Below are positions 57,598 through 64,000 of a stretch of DNA of 64,000 nt, in pieces; the stretch's first letter is position 1, and each line of letters begins with the position of its first letter. Below the pieces are notes generated by a model. That model worked only from the letters and a program-made list of their open reading frames with translations, made no database searches and was not told the DNA's origin. The translations under genes were made by a program, and so were the position numbers. This DNA comes from Salinimicrobium sp049680855 (GTDB lineage Bacteria; Bacteroidota; Bacteroidia; Flavobacteriales; Flavobacteriaceae). Location: positions 62,001 to 126,000 of the forward strand of contig NZ_JBMPGS010000001.1 in assembly GCF_049680855.1 (NCBI RefSeq), read 5' to 3'.

Positions 57598-58335
57598 TTA
57601 CTCGCGCAAAGTATGGTTTTCTGAACCGGCAAAGGCTGAAAATTCATTTTCTTCAAAGGCAGTTCCCACCACCACAACGTCTGCACCACTATTCCACGCG
57701 GCTTCCAGCTGTTCCCGGTTTCTAATTCCGCCACCTACAAAAAGAGGCACAGAAATGGCATTTTTGACTGCGGAAATAACTTCCGAATTCACTGAAAATG
57801 CCGCCCCACTTCCCGCTTCCAGATAAATTATTTGTTTTCCTGAATATTCACCGGCAAGGGCTGTTTTCACAATCTTATCTTCTTCCTCCTGAAAAATGGG
57901 TTTTGTACGACTAATTCTTTCCACGGCAGATTCCCTCCCGCCGTTAATCAAAACATAACCTGTGGGAATAATTTCCAGCTTACTTTTTTTAAGCAATGGA
58001 ACAGCTTTAATATGTTGTTCGATCAAATATTCAGGATCACGCCCTGAAATGAGCGAAAGGAATAGAATTCCATCAGCTGCATTAGATATTTGCTCATAAT
58101 CTCCAGGAAAAAGGATTACAGGAAGCTCACTTTCCTTCTTCAAAGCCATCACTGTTAAATGCGTCTTCTCCTTTTCAACCGTACTTCCACCAACGAGCAG
58201 GAAAGAGGTCATTTTTGGCAGTTTCCGAAGAAATTGAGCCGCTTTGGCTTCCTCAAACTTGTCAGGATCTACCAATACAGCCAATAATTTTTCATTTTGG
58301 AGAGCGGCAAACTGCAGCGTATTCAAAAATGACAT
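57598..58335 (-). CDS. GGGP/heptaprenylglyceryl phosphate synthase (PcrB-like)
   Basis: 245 residues, TIM barrel of the geranylgeranylglyceryl phosphate synthase family. LLAVLVDPDKFEEAKAA near 19, GGSTVEKEK, IPTGYVLINGG and the phosphate-binding VGGGIRNREQLEAAWNSGADVVVVGTAFEEN are conserved. In Bacteroidota such enzymes couple glycerol-1-phosphate to prenyl diphosphate, an archaeal-style ether lipid step. The 2-nt gap to the phosphopantetheinyl transferase makes them an operon. The start codon lies inside a copy of the short palindromic repeat. Confidence 0.88.
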   Translation of the reverse strand: MSFLNTLQFAALQNEKLLAVLVDPDKFEEAKAAQFLRKLPKMTSFLLVGGSTVEKEKTHLTVMALKKESELPVILFPGDYEQISNAADGILFLSLISGRDPEYLIEQHIKAVPLLKKSKLEIIPTGYVLINGGRESAVERISRTKPIFQEEEDKIVKTALAGEYSGKQIIYLEAGSGAAFSVNSEVISAVKNAISVPLFVGGGIRNREQLEAAWNSGADVVVVGTAFEENEFSAFAGSENHTLRE

Positions 58336-58342
58336 TTTTAAA
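58322..58342. repeat. Short palindromic repeat at a gene boundary
   Basis: TTCAAAAATGaCATTTTTaAA: nearly perfect, spanning the start codon of the PcrB-like gene and the stop of the gene before it. Confidence 0.5.
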
Positions 58343-58979
58343 CAAGAATTTTTTCAGGAAGTGCATAAACGCAGGTAAAACCTTCAAACTCTAAAAAATC
58401 GAGCTTGTAGTAAGAAGTTTCGCCTTTAAAAAGGACTTTTCCGGTAGTTTTGAAATCATCAAAATCAAAGTCGGTGATATTGATGTGCTGCAGAAAACTC
58501 ACTCCCGGCTGCGCATAGAGTTTGTAAATAGATTCTTTCGCTCCCCAAACAATTGTTAGTTTCCGAATCAAAGCTTCAAAATTGGCAAGCGTACGATATT
58601 CCTTAATTGGTGTGAATTTTTGAGCTATGAGAAGAATTTTATCCCGCTGTTTCTCTATATCGATCCCAACAGCAGCATTACCAATTATTATAGCAGAAAA
58701 AGTAAAGGAGTGCGTGATAGAAATAAATTTTTCATCTTGTAGATGCGGCTTTCCTTCGGTGTCATAAAAAAGGTCATGATCTGTATACCCTTCCACAGCC
58801 AAAAGATGTCGCACACTTAAAAAGCCCCTGCGGTGAATGTTTGACTTCATCCCTTCCAATCTACTTTGGCAGGGAGAAGTAAGATCTATGCCTGCACGCA
58901 AGTCTTCATAAGATTCTTCTATCTTCCAAATGAGGACTTTAGTGTCGTTATTTACTGTTATTGTTTTGTAAAGGGGCAT
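58338..58979 (-). CDS. 4'-phosphopantetheinyl transferase superfamily protein
   Basis: 213 residues, Sfp-type size. Transfers phosphopantetheine from CoA to carrier proteins. The Mg/CoA site is AVGIDIEKQRDKI near 107 and the second motif WGAKESIYKLY near 147 is intact. The N-terminal half is the pseudo-symmetric partner domain (SVRHLLAVEGY, ISITHSFTFSAI). No carrier-protein or polyketide/NRPS gene is in view. It forms the first gene of an operon with the PcrB-like gene. Confidence 0.9.
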   Translation of the reverse strand: MPLYKTITVNNDTKVLIWKIEESYEDLRAGIDLTSPCQSRLEGMKSNIHRRGFLSVRHLLAVEGYTDHDLFYDTEGKPHLQDEKFISITHSFTFSAIIIGNAAVGIDIEKQRDKILLIAQKFTPIKEYRTLANFEALIRKLTIVWGAKESIYKLYAQPGVSFLQHINITDFDFDDFKTTGKVLFKGETSYYKLDFLEFEGFTCVYALPEKILV

Positions 58980-59000
58980 AAGAAAGTGTTAGATATTCTT

Positions 59001-59008
59001 TACTTTTG
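59001..59008 (+). promoter_or_regulatory. -7 box TACTTTTG of ahcY
   Basis: Exact TAnnTTTG match 33 nt before the ahcY ATG. Confidence 0.65.
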
Positions 59009-59041
59009 CATTTTGCAAAATGCTAAATCAAATATAATAAT

Positions 59042-60358
59042 ATGTCAACGAAAACAGTACCTTATACTGCTTATAAAGTAAAAGATATTTCCCTTGCCGC
59101 CTGGGGAAGAAAAGAAATAGAGCTTGCCGAGGCTGAGATGCCCGGGCTCATGTCCCTTAGAGAAGAATATAAGAACGAGCAACCATTAAAAGGAGCTCGT
59201 ATTGCCGGTTGTCTTCACATGACCATTCAAACAGCCGTTCTTATTGAAACCCTTGTATCTCTTGGAGCTGAAGTTACCTGGAGTTCATGTAATATTTTTT
59301 CGACTCAAGATCAGGCCGCCGCAGCAATTGCTGAAGCCGGTATCCCTGTCTATGCCTGGAAAGGAATGACAGAAGAAGAATTTAACTGGTGTATTGAACA
59401 AACTCTTTTCTTTGGTGAAGATCGAAAGCCACTGAACATGATCCTTGACGATGGTGGAGATCTTACAAATATGGTGCTGGATAAATATCCCGAACTTGCC
59501 GAAGGAATTAAAGGACTTTCTGAAGAGACTACTACTGGAGTTCACCGTCTTTATGAGCGGATGAAAAATGGAACACTTCCTATGCCGGCCATCAACGTGA
59601 ATGATTCTGTTACCAAATCTAAATTCGACAACAAATACGGTTGCCGTGAGAGCGCGGTAGATGCCATTCGTCGTGCTACAGATGTAATGCTGGCGGGAAA
59701 AAGAGTGGTGGTTTGTGGTTATGGTGATGTAGGTAAAGGTACTGCCCAATCTTTTAAAGGAGCCGGTTCTATCGTTACTGTAACCGAAATTGATCCAATT
59801 TGTGCGCTTCAGGCCGCCATGGACGGATTTGAAGTTAAAAAGCTGGAAACAGTACTTCCTAAGGCAGACATTGTGATCACCACTACAGGAAATAAGGATA
59901 TTGTTCGTGCCGAGCATTTCAAAGCAATGAAAGACAAGACCATTGTATGTAATATTGGGCATTTTGACAATGAGATACAAGTGGCGTGGCTTAATGAAAA
60001 CTACGGAGATACAAAAGATGAGATTAAACCTCAGGTAGACAAATACACTATAGATGGGAAAGATATCATTCTTTTAGCTGAAGGCCGCCTGGTAAACCTT
60101 GGTTGCGCAACAGGGCACCCAAGTTTTGTGATGAGTAACTCATTTACTAATCAAACCCTGGCTCAAATTGAACTGTGGAAGAACACAGATAAATACGAGA
60201 ACAAAGTTTATATGCTTCCAAAGCATCTGGACGAGAAAGTGGCCGCCTTGCACCTTGAGAAAATTGGAGTAGAACTTACGGAACTGAATCAAGAACAGGC
60301 AGATTATATTGGCGTTGAAGTAAATGGACCATTTAAACCAGAATACTACAGGTACTAG
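59042..60358 (+). CDS. ahcY: Adenosylhomocysteinase
   Basis: 438 residues. Hydrolyses S-adenosylhomocysteine to adenosine and homocysteine, clearing the methyl cycle product. The substrate region (GCLHMTIQTAVLIETLVSLGAEVTWSSCN) and NAD-binding GYGDVGKGTAQSFKGAG near 222 are conserved, with NVNDSVTKSKFDNKYGCRES and the C-terminal KPEYYRY. Family length is normal. Own promoter and a strong bidirectional terminator; no SAH riboswitch is visible in the 60-nt leader. Confidence 0.97.
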   Translation: MSTKTVPYTAYKVKDISLAAWGRKEIELAEAEMPGLMSLREEYKNEQPLKGARIAGCLHMTIQTAVLIETLVSLGAEVTWSSCNIFSTQDQAAAAIAEAGIPVYAWKGMTEEEFNWCIEQTLFFGEDRKPLNMILDDGGDLTNMVLDKYPELAEGIKGLSEETTTGVHRLYERMKNGTLPMPAINVNDSVTKSKFDNKYGCRESAVDAIRRATDVMLAGKRVVVCGYGDVGKGTAQSFKGAGSIVTVTEIDPICALQAAMDGFEVKKLETVLPKADIVITTTGNKDIVRAEHFKAMKDKTIVCNIGHFDNEIQVAWLNENYGDTKDEIKPQVDKYTIDGKDIILLAEGRLVNLGCATGHPSFVMSNSFTNQTLAQIELWKNTDKYENKVYMLPKHLDEKVAALHLEKIGVELTELNQEQADYIGVEVNGPFKPEYYRY

Positions 60359-60381
60359 TAAGCTTTAGGTTTAAAAAAAAT

Positions 60382-60419
60382 AAAAAAGCCCTTTCAAAAG
60401 TTTTTGAAAGGGCTTTTTT
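60382..60419. terminator. Bidirectional terminator after ahcY
   Basis: A6-GCCCTTTCAAAA paired with TTTTGAAAGGGC-T6, a 16-18-bp stem serving ahcY and the convergent DUF2007 gene. Confidence 0.92.
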
Positions 60420-60441
60420 ATTTTAAATATTTCAAGCATAG

Positions 60442-60675
60442 CTATTGGCCGCTGTTGACAGCAAAACCACGATCTTTTAAAACAGCCAATGCTTCCTCTA
60501 TTTGGTTTTCAGGCACCATTACACGCATCCCAGCCATGCCAAGTCCGCCAATTCCTGCTGCACTGTTCGTAGCTTCATCGGGTGTATGAAAATCAATGTT
60601 ATTTTCTTCCAGAATATTGCTAATTATTGAAACTTCGTTCGCATGAATGGTGTTATAAATAGTAATGAACTTCAT
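60442..60675 (-). CDS. DUF2007 domain protein
   Basis: 77 residues, soluble. FITIYNTIHANEVSIISNILEENNIDF and GMRVMVPENQIEEALAVLKDRGF match DUF2007, a small ferredoxin-fold domain sometimes called a putative signal-transducing protein, known as a PII-like or regulatory partner in other contexts. No active site is evident. It converges on ahcY, sharing the terminator, and stands alone otherwise. Confidence 0.85.
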   Translation of the reverse strand: MKFITIYNTIHANEVSIISNILEENNIDFHTPDEATNSAAGIGGLGMAGMRVMVPENQIEEALAVLKDRGFAVNSGQ

Positions 60676-60762
60676 TTTTAAAAATTGTTAGATTACTTAT
60701 AAATTAAATTCTACCTGACTTCTTCTAAAAAGCCACAGCAAAATAAATATCAACTCTACAGA

Positions 60763-60783
60763 CTTCAAAAATGGCATTTTAAT
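60763..60783. repeat. Short palindromic repeat copy
   Basis: CTTCAAAAATGGCATTTTaAT, between the DUF2007 gene and the DUF3332 terminator; left arm perfect, right arm with two changes. Confidence 0.5.
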
Positions 60784-60815
60784 ATCATTTTCTAATAGCC
60801 GCTAATATAAGAAGC

Positions 60816-60848
60816 AAAGCCTTCAGGATAATCTTTCCTGAAGGCTTT
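60816..60848 (-). terminator. Terminator of the DUF3332 gene
   Basis: AAAGCCTTCAGGA (60816-60828) pairs with TCCTGAAGGCTTT (60836-60848), a 13-bp perfect stem with a 7-nt loop; a short interrupted U-run follows on the minus strand. 26 nt past the stop. Confidence 0.8.
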
Positions 60849-60874
60849 CATCCCTATTTGAGGTATTATATAAA

Positions 60875-61453
60875 TTATTCAGCTCTAGCTAACATACCTT
60901 TTTCAAAAGCTGCAATTTCACTATTGATAAGAGCCAAACCTTCCTGTTTGGTAGCATTTTGATCAATTTTCACCTCCTGACCTTCGGGAAGATATACAAT
61001 GTAAAATCCTTCCTCGTAAGAAGATAGTTTAATTTTCTCCCCGTCTTTTACGGCATTCCAGGATTTACCTGAAGGTTCATAGATCAGCTTTAATTCATTC
61101 CCTTCGCGTGCACCGGAAAGAACCTTGATCTTAAGTTCGTTTTTGGTAGCGATCATTTCGTATTTCACTCCATCTTTTTCAATAAATTGTTTTTCAATTT
61201 CACCCTCATTCATAGCTATTGGGTTATCGCCGCTCCAAAATTCCACAAGATTAAAGATTAAAACGTCTCCCGCGTAAAACAGTGGATAAACCGGGATAAT
61301 ATTAAGGCCCCAAAAAATGGCATTGTTCACGAACTTATTGTCGGCAACATCTTCATTCCAGTCACGCAAATTATTCCAGGCGCTAAATGATCCAAGGCAA
61401 CTGGTACTTAGAAGTGATAATGACAGCACTCCACACAAAATTAATTTTCTCAT
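60875..61453 (-). CDS. DUF3332 lipoprotein
   Basis: 192 residues. Lipoprotein-type signal (LSLSLLSTSC, Cys19) then GSFSAWNNLRDWNEDVADNKFVNNAIFWGLNIIPVYPLF, the DUF3332 hallmark with a hydrophobic segment NIIPVYPLFYAGDVLIFNLVEFW, then a globular C-terminal part. The family occurs in Gram-negative bacteria with no defined role. Monocistronic with its own terminator. Confidence 0.85.
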   Translation of the reverse strand: MRKLILCGVLSLSLLSTSCLGSFSAWNNLRDWNEDVADNKFVNNAIFWGLNIIPVYPLFYAGDVLIFNLVEFWSGDNPIAMNEGEIEKQFIEKDGVKYEMIATKNELKIKVLSGAREGNELKLIYEPSGKSWNAVKDGEKIKLSSYEEGFYIVYLPEGQEVKIDQNATKQEGLALINSEIAAFEKGMLARAE

Positions 61454-61620
61454 AATAAAAAGCTTAGAAGTTTATTTAATGAAATTAAAAAAATATTGAC
61501 AATCAGAACAATAATTAACAAAACATAAACTTCAGCAGAAAAAACAAGGAATTGGAAATATCAATAATCTTAGAAAGGAATACCATTCCGCCATTAACTT
61601 TCCTCCAAATGACAGGGCAT

Positions 61621-61650
61621 AAAAAAACCCTTTCTCCTGAGAGAAAGGGT
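61621..61650 (-). terminator. Terminator of the rplU-rpmA operon
   Basis: ACCCTTTCTC (61627-61636) and GAGAAAGGGT (61641-61650) around CTGA, followed by a U7 run on the minus strand, 30 nt past the rpmA stop. Confidence 0.9.
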
Positions 61651-61679
61651 ACATTTGTTTGTATTAAAAAGAAAGTCGA

Positions 61680-61940
61680 TTAAGCTTCAAACGGCTCTAT
61701 AGAGACGTAAGACTTATTATCTTTTTTCTTAGTAAATTTTACAATACCATCTATTTTGGCATGTAAAGTATGGTCTTTTCCTGCATACACATTCTCACCA
61801 GGATTGTGCGCAGTACCTCTTTGTCGTACTATGATGTTTCCGGCTACGGCAGCTTGTCCACCAAAAATTTTCACACCTAAGCGTTTCGATTCTGATTCTC
61901 TACCGTTCTTGGAACTACCAACTCCTTTTTTGTGTGCCAT
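61680..61940 (-). CDS. rpmA: 50S ribosomal protein bL27
   Basis: 86 residues. N-terminus MAHKKGVGSSKNGRESESKRLGVKIFGGQAAVAGNIIVRQRGT is the canonical L27 opening that reaches the peptidyl-transferase centre; HNPGENVYAGKDHTLHA follows. There is no N-terminal cleavage extension of the Firmicutes type. It follows rplU by 28 nt and is co-transcribed, the standard gene pair. Confidence 0.97.
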   Translation of the reverse strand: MAHKKGVGSSKNGRESESKRLGVKIFGGQAAVAGNIIVRQRGTAHNPGENVYAGKDHTLHAKIDGIVKFTKKKDNKSYVSIEPFEA

Positions 61941-61968
61941 TTTATTGTGTTTTTAATTTAATGGTAAC

Positions 61969-62454
61969 TTACTTGCTTAAAGCAGCAACTAATTCAGCTT
62001 TTTTCATAGTTGAATAACCTTCAACTCCTTTTTCTTTAGCCATTTCTCTTAGCTCAACAACTGTGTTGTTATTCAAATCATCAGAATTGTCAGACTTAGC
62101 AGAATCATTTGACTCTTTTTTAGCAGAAGAAGAATTTCCTCCCTTTGCTGAAATACTTTCGATAAGGATTTCAGTTAAAGCCTGGCGATGACCATTCTTA
62201 ACTCTATAACCTTTACGTCTTTTCTTTTTGAAAACAATTACTTTGTCTCCTTTTAAATGCCTGGTAATTTTTGCTCCTACCGAAGCACCTTCTATAGCTG
62301 GGGCGCCCAAAGTAACATTGTCACCATCACCCGTAAGAAGAATTTTATCAAAAGAGATACTATCTCCTTCTTCTCCCGCAAGACGGTTCACAAATACTTT
62401 CTGGTCTTTTGCAACTTTAAATTGCTGCCCTGCTATCTCTACAATTGCGTACAT
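61969..62454 (-). CDS. rplU: 50S ribosomal protein bL21 with a C-terminal SAP/Rho-N-like extension
   Basis: 161 residues against about 103 in E. coli. The L21 core (YAIVEIAGQQFKVAKDQKVFVNRLAGEEGDSISFDKILL ... KRRKGYRVKNGHRQALTEILIESI) fills about 1-104. A Ser/Asp-rich linker then leads to residues about 124-161 (NNNTVVELREMAKEKGVEGYSTMKKAELVAAL), a helix-extended-helix resembling Rho-N or SAP nucleic-acid-binding motifs. Such tails on L21 occur in Bacteroidota. Its leader hairpin could allow autoregulation. Confidence 0.95.
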   Translation of the reverse strand: MYAIVEIAGQQFKVAKDQKVFVNRLAGEEGDSISFDKILLTGDGDNVTLGAPAIEGASVGAKITRHLKGDKVIVFKKKRRKGYRVKNGHRQALTEILIESISAKGGNSSSAKKESNDSAKSDNSDDLNNNTVVELREMAKEKGVEGYSTMKKAELVAALSK

Positions 62455-62482
62455 AGCGTAATAATTAAAAGTTTATTTTACT

Positions 62483-62503
62483 CCGCCTATTTTCTTAGGC
62501 GGG
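62483..62503 (-). promoter_or_regulatory. Hairpin at the 5' end of the rplU leader
   Basis: CCGCCTA (62483-62489) pairs with TAGGCGG (62496-62502) around a 6-nt loop, a few bases after the -7 box, so the rplU mRNA should begin with this stem. Role inferred: mRNA stabiliser or autoregulatory leader. Confidence 0.5.
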
Positions 62504-62505
62504 TG

Positions 62506-62513
62506 CAAATATA
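62506..62513 (-). promoter_or_regulatory. -7 box TATATTTG of rplU-rpmA
   Basis: Exact TAnnTTTG match on the minus strand, 51 nt before the rplU ATG. Confidence 0.65.
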
Positions 62514-62549
62514 CTTCTAAATAATTAATTCGCAAAGGCTTTAGATCTT

Positions 62550-63014
62550 TTAGTAAGTATGTTTTTGCCCCTCTTTGGTATTCCAGGATTTTTTAAACCA
62601 CTGCATGTAAGCGAGTGCGAGCACTACGCTTGTTGCAAACCCCATCAATGCCACTGTAAAAACTACCAGTCCAATATTCACGAACCATTCTGTTTCCCAC
62701 ATCGTAATTAATTCTGTGAGAAAATCTGGATTTAATTCACTGGCGTAAATTGCAAAAAAAGCTGTAAAAACAGTAGTTGCCACCACTCCTGTCGTAAAAA
62801 GAGATGCGAAGCCTTTTTGATATTTAAATTTTGGACCTTTTTCATTCCTGTACTTCACGATCATAGCATACATACCCCCACCAACTATTATAATATTAAG
62901 GACGCTATAAACCGGGTTTTTATGCAATCCAAAAAGAGACAGCAGTAAAAAATAAGCAATAAGACCTAATGCAATAAAAAGTCCATAATATAATGGAATA
63001 GATGATTTCTTCAT
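62550..63014 (-). CDS. DUF4199 membrane protein
   Basis: 154 residues with four hydrophobic helices. IPLYYGLFIALGLIAYFLLLS, NEKGPKFKYQKGFASLFTTGVVATTVFTAFFAIY and FVNIGLVVFTVALMGFATSVVLALAYMQW give the DUF4199 layout. It is a Bacteroidota family with unknown function. Starts about 185 nt upstream of the divergent M16 peptidase and precedes rplU on the same strand with the rplU promoter in the 95-nt gap. Confidence 0.82.
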   Translation of the reverse strand: MKKSSIPLYYGLFIALGLIAYFLLLSLFGLHKNPVYSVLNIIIVGGGMYAMIVKYRNEKGPKFKYQKGFASLFTTGVVATTVFTAFFAIYASELNPDFLTELITMWETEWFVNIGLVVFTVALMGFATSVVLALAYMQWFKKSWNTKEGQKHTY

Positions 63015-63199
63015 GAGTTTTCTTTTTTTGTACTTCTAAATTTCCAAAAAATATAAGTATTTATACCTTAAGAGCTTGTTAATTTAGGATTACAGGAGGC
63101 ATTTCACTTTTACATCTCTTTAATTTTAACAGGGGAATATGTAACAATTTACTACTTTCCCAACTAACTAATCGAAATTAATGATAAACGGATTTAAAA

Positions 63200-64000
63200 A
63201 TGATCAACAAAATTAAATTAACGGCCTGTGCGGCTTTCCTAAGTGTCATGGGGTTTGCGCAGGAGGTAGAATTTACCGAGTACGATTTGGATAATGGACT
63301 GCACGTTATCCTTCATCAAGATAACTCGGCACCGGTTGTAACCGTGGGCGTTATGTACCATGTAGGTGCCAAGGACGAAGAGGAAGGCCGTTCTGGATTT
63401 GCCCATTTTTTTGAGCACCTTCTCTTTGAAGGGACCGAAAATATTGAGCGCGGAGAATGGTTTAATATTGTAGCTGCCCATGGCGGAAGCAACAATGCAA
63501 ATACAACTCAAGACCGCACTTATTACTATGAAACTTTCCCGTCCAACAGTCTGGAGCTTGGACTTTGGATGGAATCTGAACGTATGCTGCAACCGGTAAT
63601 TAATCAAGTAGGTGTAGACACACAAAACGAGGTTGTTAAGGAAGAAAAGAGGTCAAGAATTGATAATGCTCCCTATGGAAAAATAGTATATAGCACCGGT
63701 ATCAATCCATATATGTTTGAAAAGCATCCGTACAAAAATTCTGTAATAGGAACTATGGAAGATCTAGATGCTGCGCAACTTGATGAATTCAAAGCTTTCT
63801 TTGATAAATATTACAGCCCTAACAATGCCACTCTGGTTGTTGCCGGTGACATTGATAAAGGAAAGACTAGAGAAATGATTGAAAACTATTTTGCGGACAT
63901 TCCAAAAGGCCCGGAAGTAGAGCGAACCACGATTGAAGAAACGCCTATTTCTGAAACTATTAAAGGTACAGAATATGACAATAACATTCAAATTCCGGCG
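63200..64000 (+). CDS. M16 family zinc metallopeptidase, N-terminal part (partial)
   Basis: The ATG at 63200 opens 267 codons that run to the window edge without a stop. Signal peptide about 1-20 (LTACAAFLSVMGFAQ), then the inverzincin active site HFFEH at 69-73 in RSGFAHFFEHLLFEG and the downstream Glu-bearing NEVVKEEKRSRIDN. M16 peptidases (pitrilysin/insulinase type) cleave peptides in the periplasm; Bacteroidota members often come as a pair of M16 genes. The second domain lies beyond the window. Confidence 0.9.
   Translation, partial: MINKIKLTACAAFLSVMGFAQEVEFTEYDLDNGLHVILHQDNSAPVVTVGVMYHVGAKDEEEGRSGFAHFFEHLLFEGTENIERGEWFNIVAAHGGSNNANTTQDRTYYYETFPSNSLELGLWMESERMLQPVINQVGVDTQNEVVKEEKRSRIDNAPYGKIVYSTGINPYMFEKHPYKNSVIGTMEDLDAAQLDEFKAFFDKYYSPNNATLVVAGDIDKGKTREMIENYFADIPKGPEVERTTIEETPISETIKGTEYDNNIQIPA

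Noticed and set aside
1..64000. tRNA, rRNA, CRISPR arrays, insertion sequences, prophage or integron
   Set aside because: Reading all gaps on both strands showed no cloverleaf, repeat-spacer series, transposase, integrase or terminal inverted repeats.

Overview
The window reads as a chromosomal segment of a marine-type flavobacterium (family Flavobacteriaceae, phylum Bacteroidota). Supporting signs are a DnaE-like protein opening with an exonuclease motif, a type IX secretion (T9SS) sorting domain, TonB-dependent receptors with carboxypeptidase-regulatory plug extensions, many DUFs typical of the phylum (DUF4271, DUF4296, DUF4199, DUF3098, DUF3127, DUF4301), and repeated TAnnTTTG -7 promoter boxes used by the Bacteroidota primary sigma factor. 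Base composition looks AT-rich and even. I saw no tRNA, rRNA, CRISPR array, insertion sequence or prophage. Most of the window is core genome. The names are recalled from family knowledge, not from a search.

Layout. 1-7600: start of dnaE, a DUF2383 protein, rpsP-rimM, trmN6, a glutaryl-CoA-dehydrogenase-type enzyme, a 59-codon Cys-rich protein, and an Fe-S/redox operon (mrp, nifU-like, ferredoxin reductase, ferredoxin). 7600-9400: trmB, LysE-type exporter and alkyltransferase-like protein as one operon. 9900-19900: a glycosyltransferase, a PhoR/PhoB-like two-component system, a MORN-type secreted protein, MarC, then a TonB receptor, an internally duplicated beta-helix lipoprotein and a T9SS-tail mini-protein. 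Hexamers related to TTAACA, phased at 11 bp, sit before the TonB receptor, the MORN gene and, less regularly, the regulator itself. This suggests one phosphate-type regulon. 20000-36200: housekeeping genes (LuxE-like ligase, tyrS, pyrC, hemD, pckA, ferritin, leuS). 36300-41100: a same-strand run ftsX, DUF3098, uppP, truB, TonB-like protein, tag, DUF2490. 41100-46900: sterol-desaturase-like enzyme, aat, DUF3127, flavin reductase, an orphan kinase, HIT, greA and a degenerate Rieske-like lipoprotein.

46900-58980 has a vitamin theme. A TonB receptor lies behind a TPP riboswitch. About 7 kb away is an overlapping operon of a thiamine-binding YkoF-like protein, a PnuC/PnuT transporter, a NadR-like kinase, DUF4301 and ArfB. 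Between them sit a hybrid kinase and a sigma-54 response regulator that converge, and a GC-rich inverted repeat that may be a structured RNA. 59000-64000: ahcY, small DUFs, rplU-rpmA and the start of an M16 peptidase.

Smaller-scale structure includes a short palindrome family (TTCAAAAATG-n-CATTTTTGAA) scattered between genes, a palindromic repeat inserted in frame in leuS, and hairpin leaders on rpsP, rplU and greA.
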